Part shown: one piece after another, positions 36,212-44,202 of the stretch
Position numbering within the stretch: position 1 is the first letter of the stretch
Layout of the letters: every line of letters starts with the position of its first letter
NCBI GenBank assembly: GCA_017642425.1
Contig: JAGCPB010000039.1
Span: forward strand, 1 to 64,000
DNA: 64,000 bases
From: Bacteroidaceae bacterium
GTDB lineage: Bacteria > Bacteroidota > Bacteroidia > Bacteroidales > Bacteroidaceae
Reading direction: 5' to 3'
Made by a program: the position numbers and the translations under genes
Notes under the pieces: model-generated
Seen by the model: only the letters and a program-made list of their open reading frames with translations
What the model was told of the DNA's origin: nothing
Databases searched by the model: none

Positions 36212-37961
36212 CCACGAATCCACCACGGGCGGGAAGCACCAACTTATCGGCTTTAACGTTTTGGCCGATGTCAAAACCCTGGCCGGGCTCGCTGCCTCGG
36301 TCGGTGATTAGAGTCTTGAGCACAACCGACTTGCCGATTCTGGAGTAATCAGGCTCAATTGTAAGTTCCTCATTTGTGCCGTTTATGCCAGCAATGTACC
36401 AGGTATCACCGGAACGGCGGGCAATCACGGCGCTCTGTCCGGGATAGCCGGCAAGCAGGCGGGTATCGTCCCAGGCCGATGGCAGACCGGACAGCAATGA
36501 ACGCACCTGCTCCGGCAGGTTCAGGTATGCCTCGGGGCGGTCGGCCATATGCTGCAAGCCTGACTCAAAGAGTATGGGCAGAGCCAGCTCGTGGCAATCG
36601 GTAGTGATATGCGGATTCTGACTGTCGGTAAAAGTGCAAGGTGTATAATCCATGGGGCCTATAACATTGCGCGTAAAAGGCAGCGTTGCGTTATGCGCGG
36701 CGGCTGCATTGGTCATGCGGCGGTTGTTGTTGTACCACTCGGCGCCATAGACAGCCTCCATAGACATCAGGTTGGGCCAGGTGCGGCTCCATCCGCGCGG
36801 TATGGTGCATCCGTGGAAATCAACCAGCAGATGGTGTCGGGCCGCATCCTCCAGGATATCCAGATAGTAGTCCACCATCTCGTGGCCATCGGGCAGGAAA
36901 AAGTCCACCTTGATGCCGGTGGCACCCATCTGCTCCAAGCGGGTCATCTCCTTTTCGCGGGCCTCGCGGGTGCGCAGACGGTCCTGCGGTCCGGGAGCGC
37001 CGTTTCCTATCCACGATGTGCCGGAGTTGTACCAAAGGTTCACCTTTACACCGCGTTCGCGCGCATATGCCATGGCATCCTCAATCGCACCACCGTTAGC
37101 CATCTCATCCCACTCCCAGTCAATAAGGGTGTAGGGCCAGCCCATATCGTGCGCCAGGTCAATGTACTCCTTGACCTTCTGGAAATCCTTGGAACTGTGG
37201 TTGTAAGCCCAGTAAATCCACGATGATACACCTGGCTTTATCCATGATGTATCTGTAACCGTTCCTCCGCCGGCCACATCGGTCACCAGCGTGGATTCAA
37301 CGATATCGGCCAGAGAGCCCAGCATCAGGATACGCCACGCATGGATATCGGTCTCATCATTGTCAGTATAAGTCACAGTGTAGCGGTCACCGCCGCAGGT
37401 CAGATATGAGCAGCTGTTGCCATGATTTATGCCAGATTCTGTTATCAGCCCAAAGACACCGTCGGCATATTCCACAAGTGCAGGATAACTGTATTTGCCG
37501 TCTGCAGCCTGTGTGCTCTCGGGGTAGAATCCCTCATAGTCAGTCTTTTGTCTCTGCAGCCAGCGCCTAGTACCGTCAGGAATCACGAACGATACCTGCT
37601 CATCGGCCCCGTTGAAACGGAACGCCACGCCGTCATTTGATACCCTTACAAGCAGGTTCTTGCCATTGGCATCGCTGCATGACATTGCCCTGTATTTATA
37701 GGTGCACTCCCTGCGCTTGCCGGAGAGCATGGTGTATCTCTCCTCAACGGTCTCCACAATCCGGGAACTCCCGGTCCAATGGTTGTCACCTATCCTGATG
37801 GTCTGCACCACTTTACCGCTATATCTTACAGTCATGAAACTGTCCGATACCGACACCCGGATATTCTTATCGGGCGAACTGATATGGGCAATCCTGGTGT
37901 AACAACTCTCCAAAAGCAATGCTCCAAGCAACGCAAAGAATGAAAACAATCTGATTCTCAT
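36201..37961 (-). CDS. GH97 glycoside hydrolase, lipoprotein, alpha-galactosidase-type
   Basis: 586 residues with a lipobox (LLLESC) after a signal peptide, so probably on the outer membrane or periplasmic. The N-terminal beta-sandwich (about 25-260) and the TIM barrel (about 265-500, WIYWAYNHSSKDF, LIDWEWDEM) are as in GH97. The barrel carries GIKVDFF (aspartate near 350) and SMEAVYGAEW (glutamate near 400), the pair expected for the retaining alpha-galactosidase branch rather than the inverting SusB branch. It is not next to susC/susD genes. Confidence 0.87.
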   Translation of the reverse strand: MRIRLFSFFALLGALLLESCYTRIAHISSPDKNIRVSVSDSFMTVRYSGKVVQTIRIGDNHWTGSSRIVETVEERYTMLSGKRRECTYKYRAMSCSDANGKNLLVRVSNDGVAFRFNGADEQVSFVIPDGTRRWLQRQKTDYEGFYPESTQAADGKYSYPALVEYADGVFGLITESGINHGNSCSYLTCGGDRYTVTYTDNDETDIHAWRILMLGSLADIVESTLVTDVAGGGTVTDTSWIKPGVSSWIYWAYNHSSKDFQKVKEYIDLAHDMGWPYTLIDWEWDEMANGGAIEDAMAYARERGVKVNLWYNSGTSWIGNGAPGPQDRLRTREAREKEMTRLEQMGATGIKVDFFLPDGHEMVDYYLDILEDAARHHLLVDFHGCTIPRGWSRTWPNLMSMEAVYGAEWYNNNRRMTNAAAAHNATLPFTRNVIGPMDYTPCTFTDSQNPHITTDCHELALPILFESGLQHMADRPEAYLNLPEQVRSLLSGLPSAWDDTRLLAGYPGQSAVIARRSGDTWYIAGINGTNEELTIEPDYSRIGKSVVLKTLITDRGSEPGQGFDIGQNVKADKLVLPARGGFVAIF

Positions 37962-38014
37962 AACTGTACTATTGTATACTGAGTGATAAAGTTAGGCATC
38001 TTTGCTCATATTTC

Positions 38015-38959
38015 TCACTTCTTGGCGACTCTATATATTATCAAGACTGCTATGATTACCAGGAACATGCTGGTGAAATTGGTTGTATCGCCCTCTTTGA
38101 TATAATCGTATATGAATCTGCCGGCAAACAGTAGTATGCTTATTGCAAAGCATACTATGGAAAATGTCCTGATCGTATGTGTCTTGAACCTGAGTTGATC
38201 TATAAACAAAGGAACCAATCCTATTAATCCGCACAATATCATCACCGGAGATAATACCGTCCACCAGTCAATACTCTTAAAGTTCAGGTCAGTATTCAGT
38301 TTGAAGAATGCAATGACATTCAGTACAAAGAAAGCCGTAAGTGCCAGTATGCAGAGGGCAAACATGCCAAGCCTTGCTATATTGCCGATGCGCCAATAAA
38401 GTGTAGGCTTGTTGTCAATCTTTCCCTGCAGTCCATCCCTGTAGGCTCTCAAAAAACTCTGATAATATTGGGGTACAAACAGCAGTGCATCCATTACAGT
38501 ATAGATAACACCAAGAGTCAGACTTACAAACACGTAAGCATAGACTGTCCAGAACAACATCATTGCTGCCATTATTATCAGGTACGTCCTTCTATACTTT
38601 CTCTCCTTAGTGAGCAGTGTATTCAGGTCAAGTTCCACAATACTCTTCCTGCTTACCTTGCGCAGAAGGAATAAAGAAACTATCAGAAATACAAGGCCCG
38701 ATATACCCGCAGTCCACAAAGCCGGAACCGACAGTCCTCCGTTAAAATGAAAGAACAAAGTCAGGAGCGGGAATCCCACAACACATCCTATTATCAGCAT
38801 CTGTTTCAGTTCCGTCTCAAGCAGGCCCACCTTCTCCATAGTGGCAGCACGTATCTGCTCAGGGGTTACAATCTCCTGACTGTCCAGTTTCTCATCCATC
38901 AGTCTGAGAGTATCCTTGAACTCTTCAAGCTCTTCAATCTTAATATTTTCACTTGTCAT
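38015..38959 (-). CDS. Membrane protein paired with an ECF sigma factor
   Basis: 314 residues. About 75 cytoplasmic residues (EELEEFKDTLRLMDEKLDSQ) come before six or so membrane helices between about 53 and 310. It follows the ECF sigma gene with a 12-bp gap and has the position of an anti-sigma factor, though it lacks a recognisable zinc anti-sigma motif. The regulatory role is inferred from position. Confidence 0.6.
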   Translation of the reverse strand: MTSENIKIEELEEFKDTLRLMDEKLDSQEIVTPEQIRAATMEKVGLLETELKQMLIIGCVVGFPLLTLFFHFNGGLSVPALWTAGISGLVFLIVSLFLLRKVSRKSIVELDLNTLLTKERKYRRTYLIIMAAMMLFWTVYAYVFVSLTLGVIYTVMDALLFVPQYYQSFLRAYRDGLQGKIDNKPTLYWRIGNIARLGMFALCILALTAFFVLNVIAFFKLNTDLNFKSIDWWTVLSPVMILCGLIGLVPLFIDQLRFKTHTIRTFSIVCFAISILLFAGRFIYDYIKEGDTTNFTSMFLVIIAVLIIYRVAKK

Positions 38960-38971
38960 AGCACAAACATT

Positions 38972-39454
38972 TTAATTGTTAGACATTGATTTGAGCTGCT
39001 CCTTGATGCGGAACAGACGACTCGTAACAGCCTGGGTGCTTATACCCACTATGGCTGCAATCTCATCATAACTCATGCTTTCAAGCCACAAAAGAATGAT
39101 TGCCCGGTCAAAAACCTCCAGCTTGTTGATCCTGTCATACAGCATCTTAACCTGTCGGCCCACCTGGTCTTGTTCACCGAACAAATCCCTGTCGATGGCA
39201 AGCGGAACGGTTGGTACATTCCGGCTGTTCCTTTTCTGAATGGAGCAGCAGGTGTTAAGACTGATTCGCCAGATCCATGTCTTAAGGCTGCTCTCGTTAC
39301 GGAACTCAGGAAATCCTTTCCATAGATTAACCAACACCTCTTGGAAAAGGTCATCGACAACTGTCGGATTGTCAGAGAAGAAATAGCACACCGAATATAT
39401 TGTCTTGCGGTGCTCTCTGACCATTTTTGTGAATTGTAATTCTAAGTCTTTCAT
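38972..39454 (-). CDS. ECF-type RNA polymerase sigma factor
   Basis: 160 residues. Region 2 is VREHRKTIYSVCYFFSDNPTVVDDLFQEVLVNLWKGF; region 4 is DRAIILLWLESMSYDEIAAIVGISTQAVTSRLFRIKE. Both are standard for sigma-70 family group 4 factors. The start MKDLELQFTKM at 39454 is preferred; a longer frame from 39490 lacks support. It heads a pair with the membrane protein and is divergent from the zinc-finger gene. Confidence 0.9.
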   Translation of the reverse strand: MKDLELQFTKMVREHRKTIYSVCYFFSDNPTVVDDLFQEVLVNLWKGFPEFRNESSLKTWIWRISLNTCCSIQKRNSRNVPTVPLAIDRDLFGEQDQVGRQVKMLYDRINKLEVFDRAIILLWLESMSYDEIAAIVGISTQAVTSRLFRIKEQLKSMSNN

Positions 39455-39582
39455 CTGCGTTTTGAAAACATCGTTTGTACATTTAGACAACGGTTTTCCG
39501 GATTCCTTTCAAAATTATTCCATTTTTTTGAATCGAAGCAAAGTGATCGTTTCAGAATGCGTCATTTTTGTCGCTTACTATC

Positions 39583-39590
39583 TATATTTG
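39583..39590 (+). promoter_or_regulatory. -7-like box of the zinc-finger gene
   Basis: TATATTTG, matching TAnnTTTG, 19 bases before the ATG at 39610. Confidence 0.5.
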
Positions 39591-39609
39591 TCACCACAAG
39601 CAAAACACT

Positions 39610-40617
39610 ATGGCAATATACAAATGCAAAACTCACGACCACTTTCCGGCGATGGTAGAAAGACAGAACTGGAAAGGGATCCTGAACGCCCTGGGCGAGC
39701 TGTTCGGTAATGCTCATGGAGTGGGCAATGACGCCGTAATCACTCAAACCAGGGAGTATGATGCCATAAGAATTGAGGCCGAATTCCACAGTACCGAAAT
39801 AAAGTATGATGATCATAAGGAGCATGGCCAAAGACAACTGGCCACAAACAACTACCTCTCCATCAGCGATATACCCGATGATGAAAAGATCCTATACAGA
39901 CAAATCATACTTGGGGGAACGCTTATGGCCCACACCTGCAGCCAGTGCATGGGCTGGGGCGATGTCCAATGTCCCATGTGCGGCGGCCGAGGCCGCAGGA
40001 TGCATGACGGGCATTTCCAGAATTGCGTCAAGTGCCATGGCAGGGGCAAGGTGTCATGCCCAAACTGCGGAGGCACCGGTAAGTACCAGACTTTCAAGAC
40101 TCTGACCCTGAGTGACAGGACTGGCACCTATTCATACTGTCCCGTTCAGGCATTCGACGTAATGATCCGTAAACAGGATATCCCGACCGATGTCCTGTAC
40201 GACGGCATCTGCCTAAAGATGAATCCGGCCAAAGAAATCATACACAATGAGATTGAAACATTGTACTCCAGAATATCTGAAAGGTCGGGACCGGAAGTAA
40301 AGAATGCTTTTCAGGAAGAGTTTGAGCAGGAGTATAACGACATTAAAGAGAGAGCAAACAGTAATCTTGACGATATTACAGTCAAAGCCCAATGCTCACC
40401 TATAATAGAGATAGACTACCAATACCGCAACAAGGAGTACTCGCTCTTTATCTCAAACAGAGACAAAAAGGTGTATTGTTACGCCCGGTTCCCAGGCCGC
40501 CTGTTACAGAGAATCCGCGACCTGTTCACTTCCAGTAAGAAAGACTACAGCCAACCGCGAGGCTCCAAGGACGACCGGAAACTGGACCGCTCCTACGGAA
40601 GCAAGTATCAGAAATAA
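39610..40617 (+). CDS. Protein with DnaJ-type CxxCxGxG zinc repeats but no J domain
   Basis: 335 residues. Four CxxCxGxG motifs lie at 110 (CSQCMGWG), 121 (CPMCGGRG), 139 (CVKCHGRG) and 150 (CPNCGGTG), the layout of the DnaJ cysteine-rich domain that binds two zincs and handles unfolded proteins or disulphides. There is no N-terminal J domain. The first 105 residues and residues 165-335 match nothing I recognise; the C-terminus is basic. It has its own promoter and is divergent from the ECF sigma gene. Confidence 0.75.
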   Translation: MAIYKCKTHDHFPAMVERQNWKGILNALGELFGNAHGVGNDAVITQTREYDAIRIEAEFHSTEIKYDDHKEHGQRQLATNNYLSISDIPDDEKILYRQIILGGTLMAHTCSQCMGWGDVQCPMCGGRGRRMHDGHFQNCVKCHGRGKVSCPNCGGTGKYQTFKTLTLSDRTGTYSYCPVQAFDVMIRKQDIPTDVLYDGICLKMNPAKEIIHNEIETLYSRISERSGPEVKNAFQEEFEQEYNDIKERANSNLDDITVKAQCSPIIEIDYQYRNKEYSLFISNRDKKVYCYARFPGRLLQRIRDLFTSSKKDYSQPRGSKDDRKLDRSYGSKYQK

Positions 40618-40621
40618 AAAG

Positions 40622-40676
40622 GAGGCTTAAGCCTCATTCCGACAGAAAAGAGGGTGACTAAAAAGTAGTCATCCTC
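40622..40676. terminator. Pair of hairpins after the zinc-finger gene
   Basis: GAGGCTTAAGCCTC (40622-40635) is a perfect palindrome. A second stem pairs GAGGGTGACTA (40650-40660) with TAGTCATCCTC (40666-40676). Both lie between the convergent zinc-finger and AAA genes. No long T-run follows either. Confidence 0.45.
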
Positions 40677-40755
40677 AATAGTTAAACAACAATAGGGGAT
40701 TTAAATACCTGTTGTCCACAGATGACAGAGTATTCTTTATTATACTCTATCACCT

Positions 40756-41958
40756 TTAGTACAAGAAACCAAATAGCCAGAGCGGAATCCTGTTACCACG
40801 TCCAAACTCTACCTCGTCAATAGCCAGGAAACTGTTTTCAATATCCTTAATCTGGTCAAATGTTTTCCTGGGGCCTCCTACTTCAAACAGGTACTTATCA
40901 TTTACCAGGAAATCACCCTTACCGGGATAATTGATTTTGCACACCCTGCTCAGCTGGTTATAGAAGAATGTTTCACGTATGGTTCCTATCTCCGGGCCAT
41001 CAGACAAAGCGTACATCAGGTTGGGATTGTCCAGGAACAGTTTATCGGGCGATGACATTTTCTTTACCGCTTTGACTTGAGTTTTGAGCTGGCCTATCAG
41101 AGCGGCATTTTCAAGTAGGTCCATCAATTTGAGTCCCTGTTCACGACTGGTTTCCAGTTGAGAATAGATATCCTCCATATTTGGGATAAATGGAACTTGA
41201 GCTGCAATGATATACAAGAGCTTCTTGAGTTTTTGAACTGTAGCATATTCCACCTCTGTTACTGCAGGGATATCCTGCTCGATGACCTGTTTGCAGACTT
41301 CGGCCAGGCGATCATTGAATCCTTCTATATCTTCTTTATAAAAAGGATAATAACCATGCTTAAGGTAGTCTTTGAAATAGTCCAGCACGTGAACGTGTTT
41401 TGTTATCTCAGTTGCTATCTCTATGTGTTTAGAAAGGATATCTTCAAGACTCACTTTATCCCAGAAGAGCACCCCTTCAAATGCCAGGTACTCACGGAAC
41501 GACATTCCGTTTACAGTATTCATTGATGTTCTGCGGGAGAGATCCACGTTACCCTCACCTATCTGAAGCATGGAACTGCCAGTGAATACGACATTCATTG
41601 TTGGATAATTGTCATAGATATTCTTTATACCCCACTGCCAGTTCTTATACTTATGTACTTCATCCAAAAACAGATGTGTACCCCCATGAGTATAGTGATA
41701 CTCTACCAGGTCATCCAGGCTGTTACCATTGAACCAAATATGGTCTAATGACGCATACAGTATTTTACTGTCATCAGGAAAAGTCTCACGTATATGTTGT
41801 TTTAAGAGCGTTGATTTTCCAACGCCCTTTGGGCCCTTTATGCCGATAATTCTGGGTGCCCAATTTATACGATCATATACTTCACGTTTGAAATCAAGGC
41901 TCACCTGTGACACCAGTCTGTGTGAGTTTCTATACAGCACGTCGGGATTCAGTTCCAT
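40756..41958 (-). CDS. AAA ATPase with DUF4143-type C-terminus
   Basis: 400 residues. Walker A is GPKGVGKSTLLKQH (about 40-53), Walker B is THLFLDEVHKYKNWQWGI (about 95), with a sensor VVFTGSSML. The C-terminal part (about 225-400) ends with a nuclease-like region FLVNDKYLFEVGG. This is the widespread AAA_14/DUF4143 family, often a single accessory gene of unknown role. A cluster of AT-rich palindromes precedes it and it has its own -7 box (41983-41990). Confidence 0.88.
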   Translation of the reverse strand: MELNPDVLYRNSHRLVSQVSLDFKREVYDRINWAPRIIGIKGPKGVGKSTLLKQHIRETFPDDSKILYASLDHIWFNGNSLDDLVEYHYTHGGTHLFLDEVHKYKNWQWGIKNIYDNYPTMNVVFTGSSMLQIGEGNVDLSRRTSMNTVNGMSFREYLAFEGVLFWDKVSLEDILSKHIEIATEITKHVHVLDYFKDYLKHGYYPFYKEDIEGFNDRLAEVCKQVIEQDIPAVTEVEYATVQKLKKLLYIIAAQVPFIPNMEDIYSQLETSREQGLKLMDLLENAALIGQLKTQVKAVKKMSSPDKLFLDNPNLMYALSDGPEIGTIRETFFYNQLSRVCKINYPGKGDFLVNDKYLFEVGGPRKTFDQIKDIENSFLAIDEVEFGRGNRIPLWLFGFLY

Positions 41959-41982
41959 ATTACAACTAGTTTATAACGCCAC

Positions 41983-42057
41983 AAATATATAAAACAATAT
42001 TGGAATATGGAAAAATGCGATTAAAAACAATATTGCAATATTGAATTGTCCAATTCA
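41983..42057. promoter_or_regulatory. AAA gene promoter with clustered palindromes
   Basis: The minus strand reads TATATTTG at 41983-41990. Around and upstream lie three copies of the perfect 8-bp palindrome CAATATTG (41996-42003, 42029-42036, 42037-42044) and GAATTG-TC-CAATTC (42044-42057). Such clustering just upstream of a -7 box suggests a repressor array. Confidence 0.5.
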
Positions 42058-42144
42058 AAAAAAATCAATTTAAAGCAGAACTTGAAAATGCAGAGGAAAG
42101 AAAAAGATAACCAATTAATATTTATCGATTATCTTATTTTCAGT

Positions 42145-42190
42145 CGACAGAAGGCGACAACAGATTCTGCTCTGTTGTCGCCTTCTGTCG
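42145..42190. repeat. Perfect 20-bp inverted repeat at the 3' end of tRNA-Pro
   Basis: Arms at 42145-42164 and 42171-42190 are exact complements (20 bp, GC-rich core GGCGACAA) around a 6-base loop. The right arm includes the last 3 bases of the tRNA-Pro gene. No T-run follows on either strand. It may be a terminator with an atypical tail or a processing signal. Confidence 0.75.
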
Positions 42191-42260
42191 GAATGAGGCG
42201 ACTCGAACGCCCGACCCCTACGTCCCGAACGTAGTGCGCTACCAACTGCGCTACATTCCG
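42188..42260 (-). tRNA. tRNA-Pro(CGG)
   Basis: 73 bases folding as a cloverleaf: acceptor CGGAATG/CATTCCG, D stem GCGC/GCGC, anticodon stem CTACG/CGTAG around TTCGGGA (anticodon CGG), T arm GGGCG-TTCGAGT-CGCCT. The discriminator is A. The 3' CCA is not encoded. A -7 box (TACCTTTG on the minus strand) is at 42281-42288. Confidence 0.95.
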
Positions 42261-42280
42261 ATCCTTGCGTAATTGCGGTG

Positions 42281-42288
42281 CAAAGGTA
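42281..42288 (-). promoter_or_regulatory. -7 box of tRNA-Pro
   Basis: The minus strand reads TACCTTTG, 20 bases before the tRNA. Confidence 0.5.
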
Positions 42289-42328
42289 ATGGTTTTTTCT
42301 GTGATATGCACTTTTTTGCTCTCAAAAA

Positions 42329-42359
42329 CTTGCCGGACTTAAAAAAGTGCGTATCTTTG
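42329..42359 (+). promoter_or_regulatory. Promoter of tRNA-Phe
   Basis: CTTG at 42329-42332 (one mismatch to TTTG), 19 bases, then TATCTTTG at 42352-42359. It lies 26 bases before the tRNA and back to back with the tRNA-Pro promoter. Confidence 0.65.
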
Positions 42360-42385
42360 CACCCGCATTTGAAACAAATGTTTCT

Positions 42386-42458
42386 GGTGTCATAGCTCAG
42401 TTGGTAGAGCAAAGGACTGAAAATCCTTGTGTCCCCGGTTCGATTCCTGGTGACACCA
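42386..42458 (+). tRNA. tRNA-Phe(GAA)
   Basis: 73 bases: acceptor GGTGTCA/TGACACC, D arm GCTC-AGTTGGTA-GAGC, anticodon stem AAGGA/TCCTT around CTGAAAA (anticodon GAA), T arm CCCGG-TTCGATT-CCTGG. The discriminator is A. CCA is not encoded. Confidence 0.96.
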
Positions 42459-42497
42459 CAAAATAAAAGAGACGCAACAGCGCCTCTTTTATTTTAT
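42459..42497 (+). terminator. Terminator of tRNA-Phe
   Basis: AAAATAAAAGAG and CTCTTTTATTTT are perfect 12-bp arms with an inner CGC/GCG pairing, immediately after the tRNA. The right arm supplies the T-rich tail. Confidence 0.75.
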
Positions 42498-42598
42498 GAT
42501 GTCTTTGTGAGACATATTTTTATTTCGCTAACGCGAAAGCGCTTCGCTTACGGCCACAGGCCGATCTCGTCACACTCGATATTTTTACTAACTTTGTA

Positions 42599-42639
42599 CA
42601 AAAGGGGTCAGACCCCTTTTGTATCATTTTGTATCTTTG
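42599..42639 (+). promoter_or_regulatory. Inverted repeat and -7 box upstream of the HAD phosphatase gene
   Basis: A perfect 11-bp inverted repeat CAAAAGGGGTC-A-GACCCCTTTTG lies at 42599-42621, followed by TATCTTTG at 42632-42639, 8 bases before the ATG. The dyad covers the spacer where RNA polymerase would sit, so it looks like an operator. A second -7-like TAACTTTG lies at about 42589-42596. Confidence 0.55.
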
Positions 42640-42647
42640 CAGTTGAT

Positions 42648-43298
42648 ATGGAGAGACTGATCATTTTTGATTTGGACGGCACATTGCTGAATACAATCGC
42701 AGATTTGGGCACAGCCGCCGACTATACGCTGGCGGAACTTGGGCTACCGCAGCATACTCTGGATGAGTACCGCCTAATGGTGGGCAACGGAATGCGCAAG
42801 CTGATAATGCGTGCCCTACCGCAGGAAAAGGCACAGGATGACGCTTTTGTAGACAACACACTGGCAGCCTTCCTGAAATACTATGCTGAACATATTGACA
42901 TCTATACCAAGCCCTATCCAGACATACCGGAGTTTATTTCCACCCTTTCCAACGCCGGATTCAAACTTGCCGTAGCATCAAACAAGATACAGGTAGGGGC
43001 CGAAAAACTGATTGCAAAATTCTTTCCCGGCATAGACTTTGTAGCGGTAATGGGCAACAGTCCGGAGTATCCTCTCAAACCCGATGCCGCCGTAGTGGAA
43101 TACATAATGAATAAGGCAGGAACTGATCGCGACCACACCATCATGATCGGTGATTCAGGCACAGACATACAGACTGCCCGCAATGCCGGCATTCCGATCA
43201 TCGCCGTAAGCTGGGGCTTCCGTCCCCGCCACGAACTCACCACCGCCGACTTTATTGCTGACGATGTACTTTCTCTAAAAAAGATTCTAAAGCTTTAG
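42648..43298 (+). CDS. HAD-superfamily phosphatase, phosphoglycolate-phosphatase-like
   Basis: 216 residues. Motif I is IIFDLDGTLLNT, motif II is AVASNK, motif III lysine is in YPLKPD, motif IV is MIGDSGTDIQTARNAG. The helical cap lies between about 15 and 80, as in Gph and related beta-phosphoglucomutase relatives. The substrate is uncertain. The start at 42648 is set by the -7 box. Its last 47 bases overlap the convergent GSCFA gene. Confidence 0.9.
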   Translation: MERLIIFDLDGTLLNTIADLGTAADYTLAELGLPQHTLDEYRLMVGNGMRKLIMRALPQEKAQDDAFVDNTLAAFLKYYAEHIDIYTKPYPDIPEFISTLSNAGFKLAVASNKIQVGAEKLIAKFFPGIDFVAVMGNSPEYPLKPDAAVVEYIMNKAGTDRDHTIMIGDSGTDIQTARNAGIPIIAVSWGFRPRHELTTADFIADDVLSLKKILKL

Positions 43299-44202
43299 TA
43301 CGCTGAGCCTCAAATTGGGCGGCTTGCGGGGTGCCCTGTTTGAGAATTCGGTGCTGCATCATGCCGTGCACTTTCTCAGCTTCCACAAGAAGAGGGCGCT
43401 CACTGTCGGCAAGTGCAAAATCCATAAACCGCTCAAAAATGTAATCGGCAGCCTGCTGTGTGGGATGCATCATGTCATCGGCGTAGAAGCGGTAGTCACG
43501 CAGCTCGTCCAGCATAATCTCATATGCCGGAAAATAATGTGCGTTGGGGTAACGGTCCACCAGCCGTTGTACACCCATAAGCAGAGTGGCCTTACTCAAC
43601 TGATTGGCATGCAGGCCGTCGGCCAGATGACGCACAGGGCTTACAGTGAATATCCACTGACGCTCCGGTCGCGCCGCCACATACTGGCTCAATGCGTCAT
43701 ACACCTGGTCAGCGTCAATCATTGTGCGCTCAAAACGGTCAGCCGGCAGTTTGTGGCAGTTGGATACCACCATACCGGATTCCTTATCGGTATAGATGAA
43801 AGCGGTTCCAAGCGTGACCACCACCCAGCCCTCGCGGTAATAGAATTCTGAACTCCTGGCCAACTCGCTGTTGGCGTTATCCAGAAACTCCTTTGCTGTG
43901 GGACGGCTAAAACTACCATGATGGTGGAACGAACAGAATCCTCCCGATGTCTCTATCACATCCTCGGGGATAAAGCTGCACTGCTCTGCATTTATTCCAT
44001 AACCTTCAAGCAGGCCCAGACAGTCAGATATGGAGCAGGGATTGAACAGAACACCAAACGGATTCACCAGCGCGTCAAAGTAACGGTCCACGCAGCGACG
44101 GCCCATTTCATCGGCAAAACAGGAGCCTATGAACATGATGCTGTCCTTGTAGGTGAGCCGCCTTTCAAGCGGTTTTATCTCAACAGGTGTTGTCAGTTTC
44201 AT
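43252..44202 (-). CDS. GSCFA-domain protein
   Basis: 316 residues. The name motif is present near residue 25 (MFIGSCFADEMGRRC), and the rest follows the family (NPFGVLFNPCSISD, FTVSPVRHLADG, DDMMHPTQQAADYIF). GSCFA proteins look like SGNH-type hydrolases and are common in Bacteroidota; substrate unknown. The start at 44202 overlaps the nucleotidyltransferase stop by 4 bases, so it is the last gene of that operon. Confidence 0.9.
   Translation of the reverse strand: MKLTTPVEIKPLERRLTYKDSIMFIGSCFADEMGRRCVDRYFDALVNPFGVLFNPCSISDCLGLLEGYGINAEQCSFIPEDVIETSGGFCSFHHHGSFSRPTAKEFLDNANSELARSSEFYYREGWVVVTLGTAFIYTDKESGMVVSNCHKLPADRFERTMIDADQVYDALSQYVAARPERQWIFTVSPVRHLADGLHANQLSKATLLMGVQRLVDRYPNAHYFPAYEIMLDELRDYRFYADDMMHPTQQAADYIFERFMDFALADSERPLLVEAEKVHGMMQHRILKQGTPQAAQFEAQRTKALESFLEKVHRQQ

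Noticed and set aside
36591..37226. Plus-strand open frame opposite GH97
   Set aside because: Antisense to the catalytic barrel of GH97, low-complexity composition, no start signals.
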